DNA of 64,000 nucleotides from Amanita rubescens (Eukaryota; Basidiomycota; Agaricomycetes; Agaricales; Amanitaceae), in assembly GCA_015039365.1 (NCBI GenBank), contig WION01000031.1:62001-126000 (forward strand), read 5' to 3'. A model generated the notes under the pieces. The model saw only the letters and a program-made list of their open reading frames with translations, ran no database searches and was not told where the DNA came from. The translations under genes were made by a program, and so were the position numbers. Each line of letters opens with the position of its first letter. Within the stretch, counting starts at the first letter, position 1. Shown here in pieces: positions 55,561 through 64,000 of the stretch.

Positions 55561-56700
55561 AGCAAACGAACCAGAGAAGAAACCACTGGTCAAGAAACTC
55601 CTGTCGCCTCACCACACGTTCTTTACAGAGAAAGCGCCGAACCGTCAGGAGAGTCCGATAAAGAAGACGACAAAGATTCCTTCTCTGAACAAGAGAAAGA
55701 AGAAGAATCCCAAGATAAACTCGAATATGCACCTGGAACCGAAGACGTTGTTATACCCACAGTTGAACAACGAGTTGAAGACGAAACCTCAGCTCAACTC
55801 ATCGCTTCCTTATCCCTTGCAACTAAACCAAAACTTGAAGCTACACGACCCGCACCATTACCCCCTGTTGCTTTCCCATACCTGTTTGCCCCACCAACCA
55901 ATCCATTTCCCTCTAGAAAAGGAAAAGAACGAGATATGAGTGGATCAGGACCCCGGACCGAACCAAGGTCAGATCTGCCGAAGATCAAACCTCCTAAACC
56001 ATTCGAAGGAGATCGAAAATATCTCAATCCATTCATAGCGAAAGCCGAATTATTCATGAAAATGAATAAAATGACGGATGCCCAAGATAAGATACAGTTC
56101 ATTATGTATCATATTGACGGCAACGCTCAACAATGGCACGACAACAAAATAACTGAATACGACGCCGAAACGACAAAATACGCCGACTATACCGCTTTTA
56201 TTAAAGAACTGAAAGAAGATTGGGGACAAGTAGATGAAGCAGGACTAGCCATGCACAGATTACTCACATGGAGAAAACTCCCGAAGCAATCAATTAATCA
56301 ATATATCGCACGCGTCGATCGAGATATCAATTTAGCCAAAATTACCGATGATACGACGAAATGTCATCTCCTAGTTTTAGGATTACCAAACACCTTACGA
56401 GAAAAACTACGACTAGGAGGTGCCCCGACAACCTATAAATCATTACGAACTCGTATCCTTGACATAGAAGTGGCGAACACCTTATTCTCCACTTTTGGCC
56501 AAGTTAAAGAATTTGATGACAAAATGGAAGTCGACGAGGCTGTACTAGAATTAAACCGACAAGCACGACAAATGCAGATTGCGGAAACCTCCATGGAATG
56601 GGTAAAAACCGCTGTATGCTATGGATGCGGAAAAACAGGACACTTGTGTTATGATCACGTCAATCTCCACCTACAATGTGTCCACGCTACGAGCGCTTGA
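55552..56700 (+). CDS. gag: Gag of the self-priming element, truncated at the zinc knuckle
   Basis: 382 codons open from a TTG at 55552; no ATG start is evident, which fits entry from the upstream frame. An acidic disordered N-terminus (KEDDKDSFSEQEKEEE) precedes the Gag core (KPFEGDRKYLNPFIAKAELF, NAQQWHDNKI, LTWRKLPKQSINQYIARVDR). The zinc knuckle CYGCGKTGH begins normally. It loses its partner residues after base 56646, where the LTR of the next element starts; residues after GHL are LTR sequence. No pol follows on this strand. Confidence 0.85.
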   Translation: MEESKRTREETTGQETPVASPHVLYRESAEPSGESDKEDDKDSFSEQEKEEESQDKLEYAPGTEDVVIPTVEQRVEDETSAQLIASLSLATKPKLEATRPAPLPPVAFPYLFAPPTNPFPSRKGKERDMSGSGPRTEPRSDLPKIKPPKPFEGDRKYLNPFIAKAELFMKMNKMTDAQDKIQFIMYHIDGNAQQWHDNKITEYDAETTKYADYTAFIKELKEDWGQVDEAGLAMHRLLTWRKLPKQSINQYIARVDRDINLAKITDDTTKCHLLVLGLPNTLREKLRLGGAPTTYKSLRTRILDIEVANTLFSTFGQVKEFDDKMEVDEAVLELNRQARQMQIAETSMEWVKTAVCYGCGKTGHLCYDHVNLHLQCVHATSA

Positions 56701-57162
56701 CAAAGTAGACTAAGTCCAACGGACAAGTCAAACAATAGGTGAACGAATAAGCTAAGTGATAAGACGACTATGAGGAGTCTTATCCTTGAGAGCGATAATG
56801 AACGGAGTAGGAACGACGTTCTTTAGGCGAGATGAGATGTGATATTGACAAGACAGTTAAGTCGAACTTAAGGTTCGACGTTACAGTACATCGGTTTATA
56901 TACATGTACAGAAACACAGCCGTATCGTAAGTAGAACAAAGGCGATAGCAAGTATAGGTAAAACAGGGGGCATAGGGGATGGTACGCGTATGAACAAGGG
57001 GTTGGGCATAGGGTAAACGGAATGGAGATCGATAAGGGAACGAGGTGGTCCGTTTGATGAACATAATGGGGATGTGACGAAGGGGTAGGCATATACGAAA
57101 AAGTAAGCATGTCCGACGTGTCATGTAATCATAATGTAGGAGTCCGTACCGTGTTTGTAACA
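56647..57162 (-). repeat. 3' LTR of Ty3 element 2
   Basis: 516 bp; on the minus strand it starts TGTTACAAACACGG and ends CATAACA. A TATATAAA box is at 56902-56895. About 20-30 bp after it lies the perfect-looking hairpin GTCGAACC-TT-AAGTTCGAC (56879-56861). One copy of GGAGTCCG lies at 57139. Its first ten bases equal those of the LTR at 54679. Confidence 0.75.
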
Positions 57163-57290
57163 CTAGCTCTCCTCTACGTTGTTGACCGCAACAACAATAT
57201 GCGGGTATCCTCTAGGTATCGAGGTTGTGGCGGGCGTCTTCATCGTCGTAAGGATGATAGCCAGCTGAGTTGTCGACGAAGACGTCGAAG

Positions 57291-58830
57291 TCATTCGTCT
57301 TGGTTCCATCCTCCTGCGTTCCAGTCGGTGGGTGTGTCCGTATACGTTTGGACGAGTTCTTCGTTGTTGGCCTTAGGCAATGGCACAGATACTTTTACAG
57401 ATACTGTCCAGTGTATCTGTATCTGTCCCTTCAAGGGTAAGTATCTGTGCAGTCACAGATAATCCATGGATAATCCACAGATACATCCACAGATTACCCA
57501 AGGGTCTATAGCCTGGCTATTCAACAAACTTCAAAGTTTGTACCTAGACTAGTAGTAAGCTATGTCACAGTAGTTTAAGTATTCAGACAGTGTTTAGTTA
57601 ACTCTATCTCAACCTACACACCATCTAAATGTGTTAGCACTGCTTCTACATCTTCATCTCTTACAATGGCCATAAGCTCAAACATACTGGAAGTGCATGT
57701 GTTGACTTAACTGAAAGCCAATTATGGGTATGGGAAAGCACAAGATGCCCACAGCTGAAAAGCCTGCTGCTTCATACCCTTCAGGCAGAATAATAAAGTA
57801 CTAGTTATTTCAAATACCTATGACAACCCTTATGTCAATGGGTCTCCAGAACTGCTGCACATGGCAATCATCCTGTTAACATCCTGGAGGAAGACAGAGC
57901 ATCATTCAGAAATTGTATCAGTACCTACATGAATGTCATCCATCCATGATAGCTCAAGGATGAGAAGATGGTTAGCACTATCAATGGTTTTAACCTTGAG
58001 ACTGAGCCAGATGACAAAGTTGAGGTTCATCCTCAGCAGTTATTGAAGGACAAGAATTCTGAATGGGGTACTATGGCATGATCACCACCACTTCTCTTGG
58101 AATGCACTGTATCATTCATACATAGCTTAAGACACTTTTGCAAAATTCTGGTGGTGGAACCATGGAATCTGAGTCTGGTTCAAGATTTGGAAAACTGATA
58201 ATGCTGGAAGAGGTGCAGCTGGCAGATCTTTGAGAAGCTATCCTCAGCTTAACAGCTTCAACAAGAAAACAATGCTTCTGTCATGCATGCACTTGTGCAG
58301 CTACAGCCAGGCTTAGGTCACCCAAGCCATATGTAGACACCCTACTAACAAAGCTAGGAAATATGAAGAGAGTTAGCAGTTAGGGTGATCTCTATGCTTT
58401 TAGCATGAGATTTGAGGTTAACAGATAGTCACAGATTACAGATACCCCTGACCAGTATCTGTATCTGTCCTGTCAAGGGTACTTATCTGCAATCTGTACA
58501 GATTACCTGTATCTGTGCCATTGCCTAGTTGGCCTCAAGCGAGTTGAGGAGTTTGTGGAGAACCTTGAGGCGTCGGTTCTCTTCTTTGAGGAGCTTGATG
58601 ATGCGCTCCTTGGATGCGTCGTCGGGACGAGGGACCGTTGGTGGTAGGGATGTGGCGGCGAAAAGCCGGACGTGGGACTGGTAGTGGAGGAAATCCGAGA
58701 TTTCCTGATGGATGCGGGCGAGGCGTTCTCGACCGTCGAAGGCGCCGATGCTGAAGGCGGTGGGGGTGGACGTCGAAGCGCCGTTGGAGATGGTGGGGGT
58801 TTGTTGGGTCTGTTCTGCGTTCCCTTCCAT
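57291..58830 (-). pseudogene. ORF4 of Ty3 element 2, interrupted by a hAT element
   Basis: It starts ATG 58830-58828 (MEGNAEQTQQTP) and contains FDGRERLARIHQEISDFL. A leucine/basic helix follows (ERIIKLLKEENRRLKVL), likely a coiled coil. At 58528 the hAT end supplies an immediate TAG. Beyond the insertion, with one 8-bp duplicate removed, the same frame continues from 57365 for about 24 codons to TGA at 57293-57291. That continuity shows this was a real reading frame. It overlaps the end of ORF3 in another frame. Function is unknown. Confidence 0.6.
57374..58527. mobile_element. hAT-type element with 8-bp target duplication
   Basis: The ends TAGGCAATGGCACAGATAC and its complement GTATCTGTGCCATTGCCTA are perfect inverted repeats. 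The target duplication GTTGGCCT is at 57366-57373 and 58528-58535. Subterminal CAGATAC/ATCTGTA words are repeated at both ends. The 1154-bp element has no intact transposase, though spaced coding-like fragments occur at 57990-58300. Confidence 0.85.
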
Positions 58831-60083
58831 AATCGATAAAGGTTGTGCTGGGGAATGAGTGAGCGTCCGAGGTTCTTAAATCTTTCAGCGGTCTGGGCGA
58901 CAGGTGTGGAAGGTATAAGATTCTGATGGAGATCTAATTCCATCATGACGTGGGCAACTTCTTCATAGGCATTGTGAGAGAGTTGCTGCGGTTTAGCTCC
59001 TTTGGTAAACAGATCTTCTGTCCATGCGGTAGTCCGTCTAGAAGATTCGGCGATCTCCTTGATTCGATCTGCTAGATCTGCTAAGGCGATTGCTCCGATT
59101 TCGGTTCGGTTCGTAAGTTCTAAGATATGCTGTGCATCTGGTGCGATCCTATGAGAGTCAAAGCTGTGATGGATGGCGACAAGATCGTTGGGGTCGTCGT
59201 TAAGGATGAATGGAGGGTGTGCTTCATTCCTGACGTCTAGGATTGCTTGTTCGTAGAAGCGTTCTACGTCAGCGGCGAGGATTCGGCGTAAGAGGTCGAT
59301 TCCAAATTGGTGGATGGTGCATCCATGAGAGAGTTTGGTGTACCATTCCATACGATCTAAATTGGTCCAGATTTCTATAAGATCTGCGCAGTGATAGTTG
59401 TATCGTTCTCGAGCGTTGACGATGATTGCCTTGGCAAGTCTTGCGTCTGAGAGAATGCGCCAGAGTCTGGTAAGTCGTTCCAGTTCCTGAGAATTGATTG
59501 GCAGGCTGGAAAGTCTTTTAATGTCGTCAATAGTCTTTCGCATGAGAGCTGAGCTGTTATAGTCTGTGAATGTCGTAAAGATCGTCTGAGGTTCAGAGGG
59601 AGTGATGTCTGCCATGATTCGACGACTGCTAGGGCTAGTTGGGTTGTTATCATCGCTTCCGTCGCGAAGATCGCCAGTTGATTCCTTGTCGAATTCGGCA
59701 AAAGAGTCGGGGTTATGATATACCTTTCGCATGTTATCAAGTATTTTCTTAGTTCTCCTTGTATCTTCATTATGTCCTCCGTCGTCTTGATCTTCTGTGG
59801 TATCGTGAGGACTCGTAGCTCGGCTTGTTCTGGGTGAATCATCAGGTCGATTCTCTTTGTCAGAATCTGAAGCGCTGTGATAAGGAACGAGGCGTGGCCT
59901 ATTGGATTCGGTGATCGTTGTCGTTCTGCTAGCATCCTGATTACTGGATGTATCGGGGAATTCGGTGATGGTGTTGTCGTCGTTGTCTGGGTAAAGACTG
60001 AGTATATGGGCGGTTCCGGTGATGGTGCTCTCGTCGTTGTTGGCGAGATTGTTGGCGAGGTTCTTGTTGATTCCATGATTCAT
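58503..60083 (-). CDS. ORF3 of Ty3 element 2, unknown function
   Basis: 526 codons lying 39 bp after pol on the same strand. The first 150 residues are charged and disordered. The middle (about 150-400) is helical and protein-like (MRKTIDDIKRLSSLP, ERLTRLWRILSDARLAKAII, CADLIEIWTNLDRMEW). The Pro/Ser-rich end is doubtful because ORF4 occupies another frame there, and the last residues come from the hAT end. A second frame (60076-59375, starting MESTRTSPTIS) is open for 233 codons over the same DNA. There is no signal peptide or membrane span, so it is not an envelope-like gene. The expression mode is unknown. Confidence 0.65.
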   Translation of the reverse strand: MNHGINKNLANNLANNDESTITGTAHILSLYPDNDDNTITEFPDTSSNQDASRTTTITESNRPRLVPYHSASDSDKENRPDDSPRTSRATSPHDTTEDQDDGGHNEDTRRTKKILDNMRKVYHNPDSFAEFDKESTGDLRDGSDDNNPTSPSSRRIMADITPSEPQTIFTTFTDYNSSALMRKTIDDIKRLSSLPINSQELERLTRLWRILSDARLAKAIIVNARERYNYHCADLIEIWTNLDRMEWYTKLSHGCTIHQFGIDLLRRILAADVERFYEQAILDVRNEAHPPFILNDDPNDLVAIHHSFDSHRIAPDAQHILELTNRTEIGAIALADLADRIKEIAESSRRTTAWTEDLFTKGAKPQQLSHNAYEEVAHVMMELDLHQNLIPSTPVAQTAERFKNLGRSLIPQHNLYRLWKGTQNRPNKPPPSPTALRRPPPPPSASAPSTVENASPASIRKSRISSTTSPTSGFSPPHPYHQRSLVPTTHPRSASSSSSKKRTDASRFSTNSSTRLRPTRQWHRYR

Positions 60084-60122
60084 AGGTGGTTTCTGAGCGT
60101 TGTAGGTGCAGTCTTTGCTCGT

Positions 60123-63100
60123 TCAGAGTTTCCTACGTTTCTTATATTCGTCAAGGATATCCTCGGCGTTTGACAAGTTCCTTTGGGGTTCCCAAGTGTT
60201 TTCGCTTGTATCATAGCCTTTCCATTTGACGAGAAACTGTAATTGACGTCCGATCTTTCGGTGTGCGAGAATAGCTTCTATTTCGTATTCTTCTGATCCT
60301 TCTATTAGATCGGGTGGTGGACGTGTGTCGTTAGGTCCATGGAATTCTGTTTCTTTGAATGGTGATAGTAGACATGCGTGGAAAACGCTGTGTATTTTCC
60401 ATTGTTTCGGTAATTCTAATTGATAGGTGACAGGTCCTAAGACTTTCTTTATCTTGAAGGGTCCTTCTCGTTTAGGTGCGAGTTTACGTGATTGATAAGG
60501 GATGCGTAGGTTCTTTGAATCTAGCCAAACCTTTTCTCCTTCTTTGAACGGTTTAGAGTGTTTCATCGTTCGTTGTGCCATTTTGAGGCGTGCGAGATCG
60601 TGTGCTGCTAGAGCTTCTTCTCTTGCTTTGATCAGGAGTCTGATGCGTTCGTCTGCTACAGGGGTAGCTGACTGTTCTGTAACCTGGGGTAATGCCACAG
60701 GGTTAGATCCATACATGAGATAGAACGGTGATTGTTTCAGTTCTTCATGCGTTCTAGAATTATGAGCGAATTGCGCGATAGGAAGTATCTTGTTCCATTT
60801 GTCCGGTTCATAGGCGCAGAATATGCGGAGGTATACTTCAAGTACGGCGTTATAGCGTTCCGTTTGTCCATCTGTTTGAGGGTGAAAGGCGGTGCTCATT
60901 TTGTGTTTGATCTGAAGTGCGCTAGTTATCCCTTTGAAGACTTTTGCTGCGAATTGCGGTCCTCTGTCCGATATCATTATGTCTGGTAATCCGAAGTTCT
61001 TGAAAACTTCTTTGATGTAGAGGTCGGCGGTTTCGGCTGATGTAATAGTTTTATTACAGGGACATAGAATTACTCCCTTTGAAAGTCCTTGGTCGACCAC
61101 GACAAAGATAGAATCAAAACCGTCACTGGGTGGTAGATCGGTGATGAAGTCCATAGTAATCTGTTGAAATGGTCGGTGTGCATGGGATTTAATCGGCATT
61201 AAGGGTGCGGCGGTGGGGTGTGTATTAGGTTTCATCTGTTGACAGGTAAGACATCCGTCGATGAAACTTTTGACAAGTGTTGTCATTCTGGGCCACCAAT
61301 AGTGTTCTCTTAGTAGGCTAAGTGTTTTGAAGAATCCAGGGTGTCCTGCACTCGGTGCTTCGTGGTATTCTTTAATAATAGATCGGCGAAGATCGGAGTC
61401 CATTGGAACGTATGCTTTGTTCTTGAATAGAATTATTCCGTCGTCTTCGGTCCAATCGGTGATTGCTGTGCGGAGGGGCGCTGTTCCTTTCTCCTTTAAG
61501 CATCTTCTAATAGTTTCAGCAAACTCATCGGTTTGAGTTGCGTTCTTTACTTGATCTCGGAGATCTTCGGCGATGACTTGAATGAATAATGAGTCAGGGA
61601 GCATTGTGACTGTTTCGTCATCTTCTTCTCCATTAGTGTGATCAGGTCGGCGGGATAAGGCGTCCGCTTGAGTTAATTTTGCTCCGGGTACGTGAATTAG
61701 TTGGTAATTGTATCTTGAGAGATTATTCCACCATCTTGCTTGTCTAGCTGTGAGACGTTGTGGTGCGCGGTAGTAAGTTAAGTTTTTGTGATCGCAGTGT
61801 ATAGTGAGTGTGTGTTCTGCTCCAAGCAGTAGGTATTTCCATTCGTCAAGGGCGTAAATTATGGCAAAGAGCTCTCGGTCGTAGATTTGCCAATTTCGTT
61901 CAGTAGGCGTAAGTGCGTGTGAGAGATATCCACAAGGGTGTAAGTCTCCGTTTTCGTCTTTCTGCATTAAGGCGGCTCCGACAGCCCATTTAGATGCGTC
62001 CGTTTCAAGTATGAAGGGTTGATTGACATCTGGCATCTTTAGTACTGGTGCTGTTACGAAACTTTCCTTTAATGAGTCGAAGGCGACTCTACATTCTAGT
62101 GTCCATTCCCATATCTTGTTTTTCTTCGTTAAGTCGTGAAGGGGTCGTGCGAGGTGCGCGAATCCGGATATGAAACGTCTGTAGTAATTTCCAAATCCAA
62201 GAAACGAGCGTACTTGTTTAACTGTTGTCGGAGGGGGCCAGTCTCTGATTCCAGCGAGTTTTATTGGATCCATTTTTATCGTGTCTTTTGTGATTATCAT
62301 GCCTAAGAAGTCCACTTCTTCGGCGGCAAATTTGCATTTTTCAAGTTTCAGGTAAAGATCGTGTTCTTTTAATTTTGTGAGTACTAGCTTTGTTCTTTTC
62401 TCGAGTTCTTGTTTATTGCGCGCGTGTATCAAGATGTCATCCATGTAAATGGCGATCCATCCTTCGTTCATGAAGTCCCTGAAGTAATCGTCCATCATTG
62501 CTTGAAATGTTGCCGGTGAATTGCGTAATCCAAAGAACATAACTGTCGGTTCGAATAGTCCTTTATTCGTGATAAATGCGGCTTTCCATTCGTCTCCTTC
62601 TTTGATACGAACATTGTTGTATCCCCATCTGATGTCTAGTTTCGTAAAGTATTGTGATCCTTTAAGTTGTAGCATCAGATCGGATATAAGTGGTAAGGGG
62701 TAAGAGTTTGGTTTCGTATGTTCGTTCAAGTATCGGTAGTCTTGGCAGGGTCTGAGTGTTTTGCTATCCTTCTTTTCGACATAAAAGAATGGCGCTGCCT
62801 GCGGAGATTTGGATGGTCGTATATATCCTTTAGCTAGTTGTTCTTTGATCCATTCGTCAAGCGTATTTTGTTGTAATGGTGATATTGGGTAGATCTTCCC
62901 TTTCTTTGGTATAAAATCTTCGCGAAGTTCAATTGCGTGATCCCAAGATCTGCGGTCCGGGAATCGTTCTGACGCTTGTTTTTCAAATATCTCTTTCCAT
63001 TCGAGATACTCAGGAGGTAGCGTGATTTCCTTCTGATCGGTGTTGTACTTATGTTCCATTTGTTGAGCTGGTGAATAGCGATTAATTGTGATCTCGTCAT

Positions 63101-63734
63101 AATCTTCTTCAGTCCATCTTCCTAAGTCTTCAAATGGTAGTTTCCAACGTAGACTCTTCTCTTCTGGTCCTTTGTGTGACAACAAATACCGAATTACGAC
63201 GTCTTCTTCCCATTTAGGCATTGCTTCTTCATCGAGTCGATGCAAGATGCTCCGTATTGATGCCTTCCATTCGTCTTCTTTGGAGTTACGGAACTCCAGA
63301 GTTCTATTCCTCCAGCTTATGATTGGGTCATGCTTCTCGAGCCACGGAAGTCCCAGTATCAAGTTTTGATCGCCAAGCGAAGTGACCAAGAACCATTCGG
63401 TCATCTTCTTTCCATTGATATCGATGGTGATCAAACACTTGTCAGAAATTTCTCCATTTGTATTATATGTGCCGTCAATGTTTTTGACTCGGATTGGTTT
63501 TACGAGTTTCTTTCTTCTCCATTTGTGCGCGATTGATGAATTTATAAATAAACCTTCTGCACCGCTGTCGACTAGTGCAGTCATTGATTCAGTGTTGTCT
63601 TCGGTTTCAACTTCGAGGGGAATAGATAGTCGATTGCTTGAAATAGAACGTACTATTACAGGTGATATCGAAAGATCGTCCTTTGGAGTTGAATCCGAAG
63701 TTACGGGACGGGCATCCACTGACATGTGTCCCAC
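60123..63734 (-). CDS. pol: Ty3 pol polyprotein with chromodomain, intact
   Basis: 1203 residues from the first alternative start; the frame is probably entered from gag by a -1 shift. Protease Asp56 is in ALVDSGAEGLF. Reverse transcriptase YMDD is at 430-433 (Tyr430), with LPWLEKHDP upstream and FFGLRNSPATFQAMMDD before it. RNase H has ETDASKWAVGAAL. An HHCC zinc domain (HEAPSAGHPGFFKT... CLTCQQMK) precedes the integrase core Asp862, Asp923 and Glu959 with 35 residues between the last two. The chromodomain at the C-terminus (about 1143-1195) contains FLVKWKGYDTSENTWEP, whose aromatic residues suit methyl-lysine binding and targeting to silent chromatin. All catalytic residues are kept, so the enzyme could be active. 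Confidence 0.95.
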   Translation of the reverse strand: MGHMSVDARPVTSDSTPKDDLSISPVIVRSISSNRLSIPLEVETEDNTESMTALVDSGAEGLFINSSIAHKWRRKKLVKPIRVKNIDGTYNTNGEISDKCLITIDINGKKMTEWFLVTSLGDQNLILGLPWLEKHDPIISWRNRTLEFRNSKEDEWKASIRSILHRLDEEAMPKWEEDVVIRYLLSHKGPEEKSLRWKLPFEDLGRWTEEDYDEITINRYSPAQQMEHKYNTDQKEITLPPEYLEWKEIFEKQASERFPDRRSWDHAIELREDFIPKKGKIYPISPLQQNTLDEWIKEQLAKGYIRPSKSPQAAPFFYVEKKDSKTLRPCQDYRYLNEHTKPNSYPLPLISDLMLQLKGSQYFTKLDIRWGYNNVRIKEGDEWKAAFITNKGLFEPTVMFFGLRNSPATFQAMMDDYFRDFMNEGWIAIYMDDILIHARNKQELEKRTKLVLTKLKEHDLYLKLEKCKFAAEEVDFLGMIITKDTIKMDPIKLAGIRDWPPPTTVKQVRSFLGFGNYYRRFISGFAHLARPLHDLTKKNKIWEWTLECRVAFDSLKESFVTAPVLKMPDVNQPFILETDASKWAVGAALMQKDENGDLHPCGYLSHALTPTERNWQIYDRELFAIIYALDEWKYLLLGAEHTLTIHCDHKNLTYYRAPQRLTARQARWWNNLSRYNYQLIHVPGAKLTQADALSRRPDHTNGEEDDETVTMLPDSLFIQVIAEDLRDQVKNATQTDEFAETIRRCLKEKGTAPLRTAITDWTEDDGIILFKNKAYVPMDSDLRRSIIKEYHEAPSAGHPGFFKTLSLLREHYWWPRMTTLVKSFIDGCLTCQQMKPNTHPTAAPLMPIKSHAHRPFQQITMDFITDLPPSDGFDSIFVVVDQGLSKGVILCPCNKTITSAETADLYIKEVFKNFGLPDIMISDRGPQFAAKVFKGITSALQIKHKMSTAFHPQTDGQTERYNAVLEVYLRIFCAYEPDKWNKILPIAQFAHNSRTHEELKQSPFYLMYGSNPVALPQVTEQSATPVADERIRLLIKAREEALAAHDLARLKMAQRTMKHSKPFKEGEKVWLDSKNLRIPYQSRKLAPKREGPFKIKKVLGPVTYQLELPKQWKIHSVFHACLLSPFKETEFHGPNDTRPPPDLIEGSEEYEIEAILAHRKIGRQLQFLVKWKGYDTSENTWEPQRNLSNAEDILDEYKKRRKL

Positions 63735-63736
63735 CG

Positions 63737-63745
63737 TTAAAAATC
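63737..63745 (-). promoter_or_regulatory. gag/pol frame junction
   Basis: The gag frame reads GAT TTT TAA. The pol frame is -1 and open through GGA TTT TTA. Slippage of the P-site codon TTT next to the stop would connect them, but the classic heptamer is not exact. Confidence 0.45.
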
Positions 63746-64000
63746 CGGTTTATCCGCGTTGATAAGGAGGTTGATACGTTGATCTGGAGAGAGTTTCTTT
63801 AACATAGCGCGTATCGTTCTGTCGCTAGTGTCTTCTTCTTCTTCTTGTTCATGCTGGCTAGACTCTTCGACGTCTTCATAGTTACTGCCATCGTCATCCC
63901 TTTCGGTTGCTCGAATATGACGACCGTGTGCGAATTTCTTTCCTTTCTTTCCATTAAACTTCTTCTTTCCTTTGTAAGATCCTTTATCCTTCCTCATGGG
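63737..64000 (-). CDS. gag: Ty3 element 2 Gag, C-terminal end
   Basis: At least 87 codons, open to the right window edge. The segment is Lys-rich (GSYKGKKKFNGKKGKKF), then acidic (EQEEEED), ending LLINADKPDF. The Gag core and zinc knuckle would lie outside the window. It stops at TAA 63739-63737, just before pol. Confidence 0.75.
   Translation of the reverse strand, partial: PMRKDKGSYKGKKKFNGKKGKKFAHGRHIRATERDDDGSNYEDVEESSQHEQEEEEDTSDRTIRAMLKKLSPDQRINLLINADKPDF

Larger units (their letters stand above)
54679..56646 (+). mobile_element. Self-priming (Tf1-type) Ty3 LTR element, 5' part
   Basis: It begins with an LTR (54679-55110) followed by a primer site complementary to the inferred RNA 5' end. 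It then encodes Gag up to the zinc knuckle, where a second Ty3 element starts at 56647. Pol and the 3' LTR are displaced beyond the window. It lies in an intron of the micro-exon array of GTPase copy 2. Confidence 0.8.
56647..64000 (-). mobile_element. Chromodomain Ty3 element 2 (chromovirus), nested in the Tf1-type element
   Basis: On the minus strand the order is gag end (from the right edge to 63737), pol (63734-60123), ORF3 (60083 onward), ORF4, and 3' LTR (57162-56647). A purine tract AGAGGAGAG (57177-57169) lies just before the LTR. It inserted at 56647 into the zinc-knuckle codons of another element's gag. The 5' LTR is outside the window. A hAT-type element interrupts ORF4. Confidence 0.85.

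Noticed and set aside
59375..60076. 233-codon ORF as an independent gene
   Set aside because: It shares DNA with ORF3, whose frame is clearly better in the second half. It is kept only as a dual-frame observation.

Overview
This window reads as nuclear DNA of a mushroom-forming basidiomycete (Agaricomycetes). The evidence is genes split by very short introns (about 45-75 nt, GTRNGT donors, YAG acceptors), two cerato-platanin genes, a Crinkler-type header domain, a berberine-bridge-like oxidase, a P-type plasma-membrane H+-ATPase, PPxY-tailed membrane proteins and chromodomain Ty3 elements. Species cannot be told from sequence alone. No rRNA, CRISPR array or prokaryotic feature is present.

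Layout. 1-4450: Ty3/gypsy element 1 (minus strand, runs off the left edge). 4451-7109: Crinkler-like gene broken by that element and by a foldback hAT-type MITE (5226-6820). 7599-8213: E2 enzyme relic. 8981-10959: small LTR element (TRIM/LARD type) in a gene fragment. 11971-23802: P-loop GTPase gene, split by a complete 8.3-kb copia element with apparently identical LTRs (12469-20789). Its 3' half is a run of about 26 exons of exactly 3 nt. 24.3-26.6 kb: repeat elements. 26975-28015: acidic/basic-tailed hypothetical gene. 28475-32820: FAD oxidase split by a hAT-like element. 34.7-50 kb: the gene-dense part, with two cerato-platanins plus a duplicated fragment, three paralogous PPxY membrane proteins and an H+-ATPase with altered catalytic motifs. 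50630-54678: second GTPase gene with at least 40 micro-exons, cut off by a self-priming (Tf1-type) LTR element (54679-56646). That element is itself cut by a chromodomain Ty3 element on the minus strand (56647 to the right edge), which carries a third hAT-type insertion.

The most unusual content is the pair of micro-exon arrays (21604-23381 and 51998-54666). In both paralogs an exon ends in phase 0 at the same codon. Dozens of intron-like units of about 50-110 nt follow, separated by single triplets, each bounded by AG and GTRAGT-like signals, and none of the triplets is a stop. In copy 1 the frame re-enters ordinary coding exons without a shift after 26 such triplets. This looks like a fungal gene family that builds a protein segment one codon per exon.

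Almost every mobile element here sits inside a gene or inside another element, and several target-site duplications can be read directly. The window is therefore also a record of recent, nested insertion into multi-exon genes.
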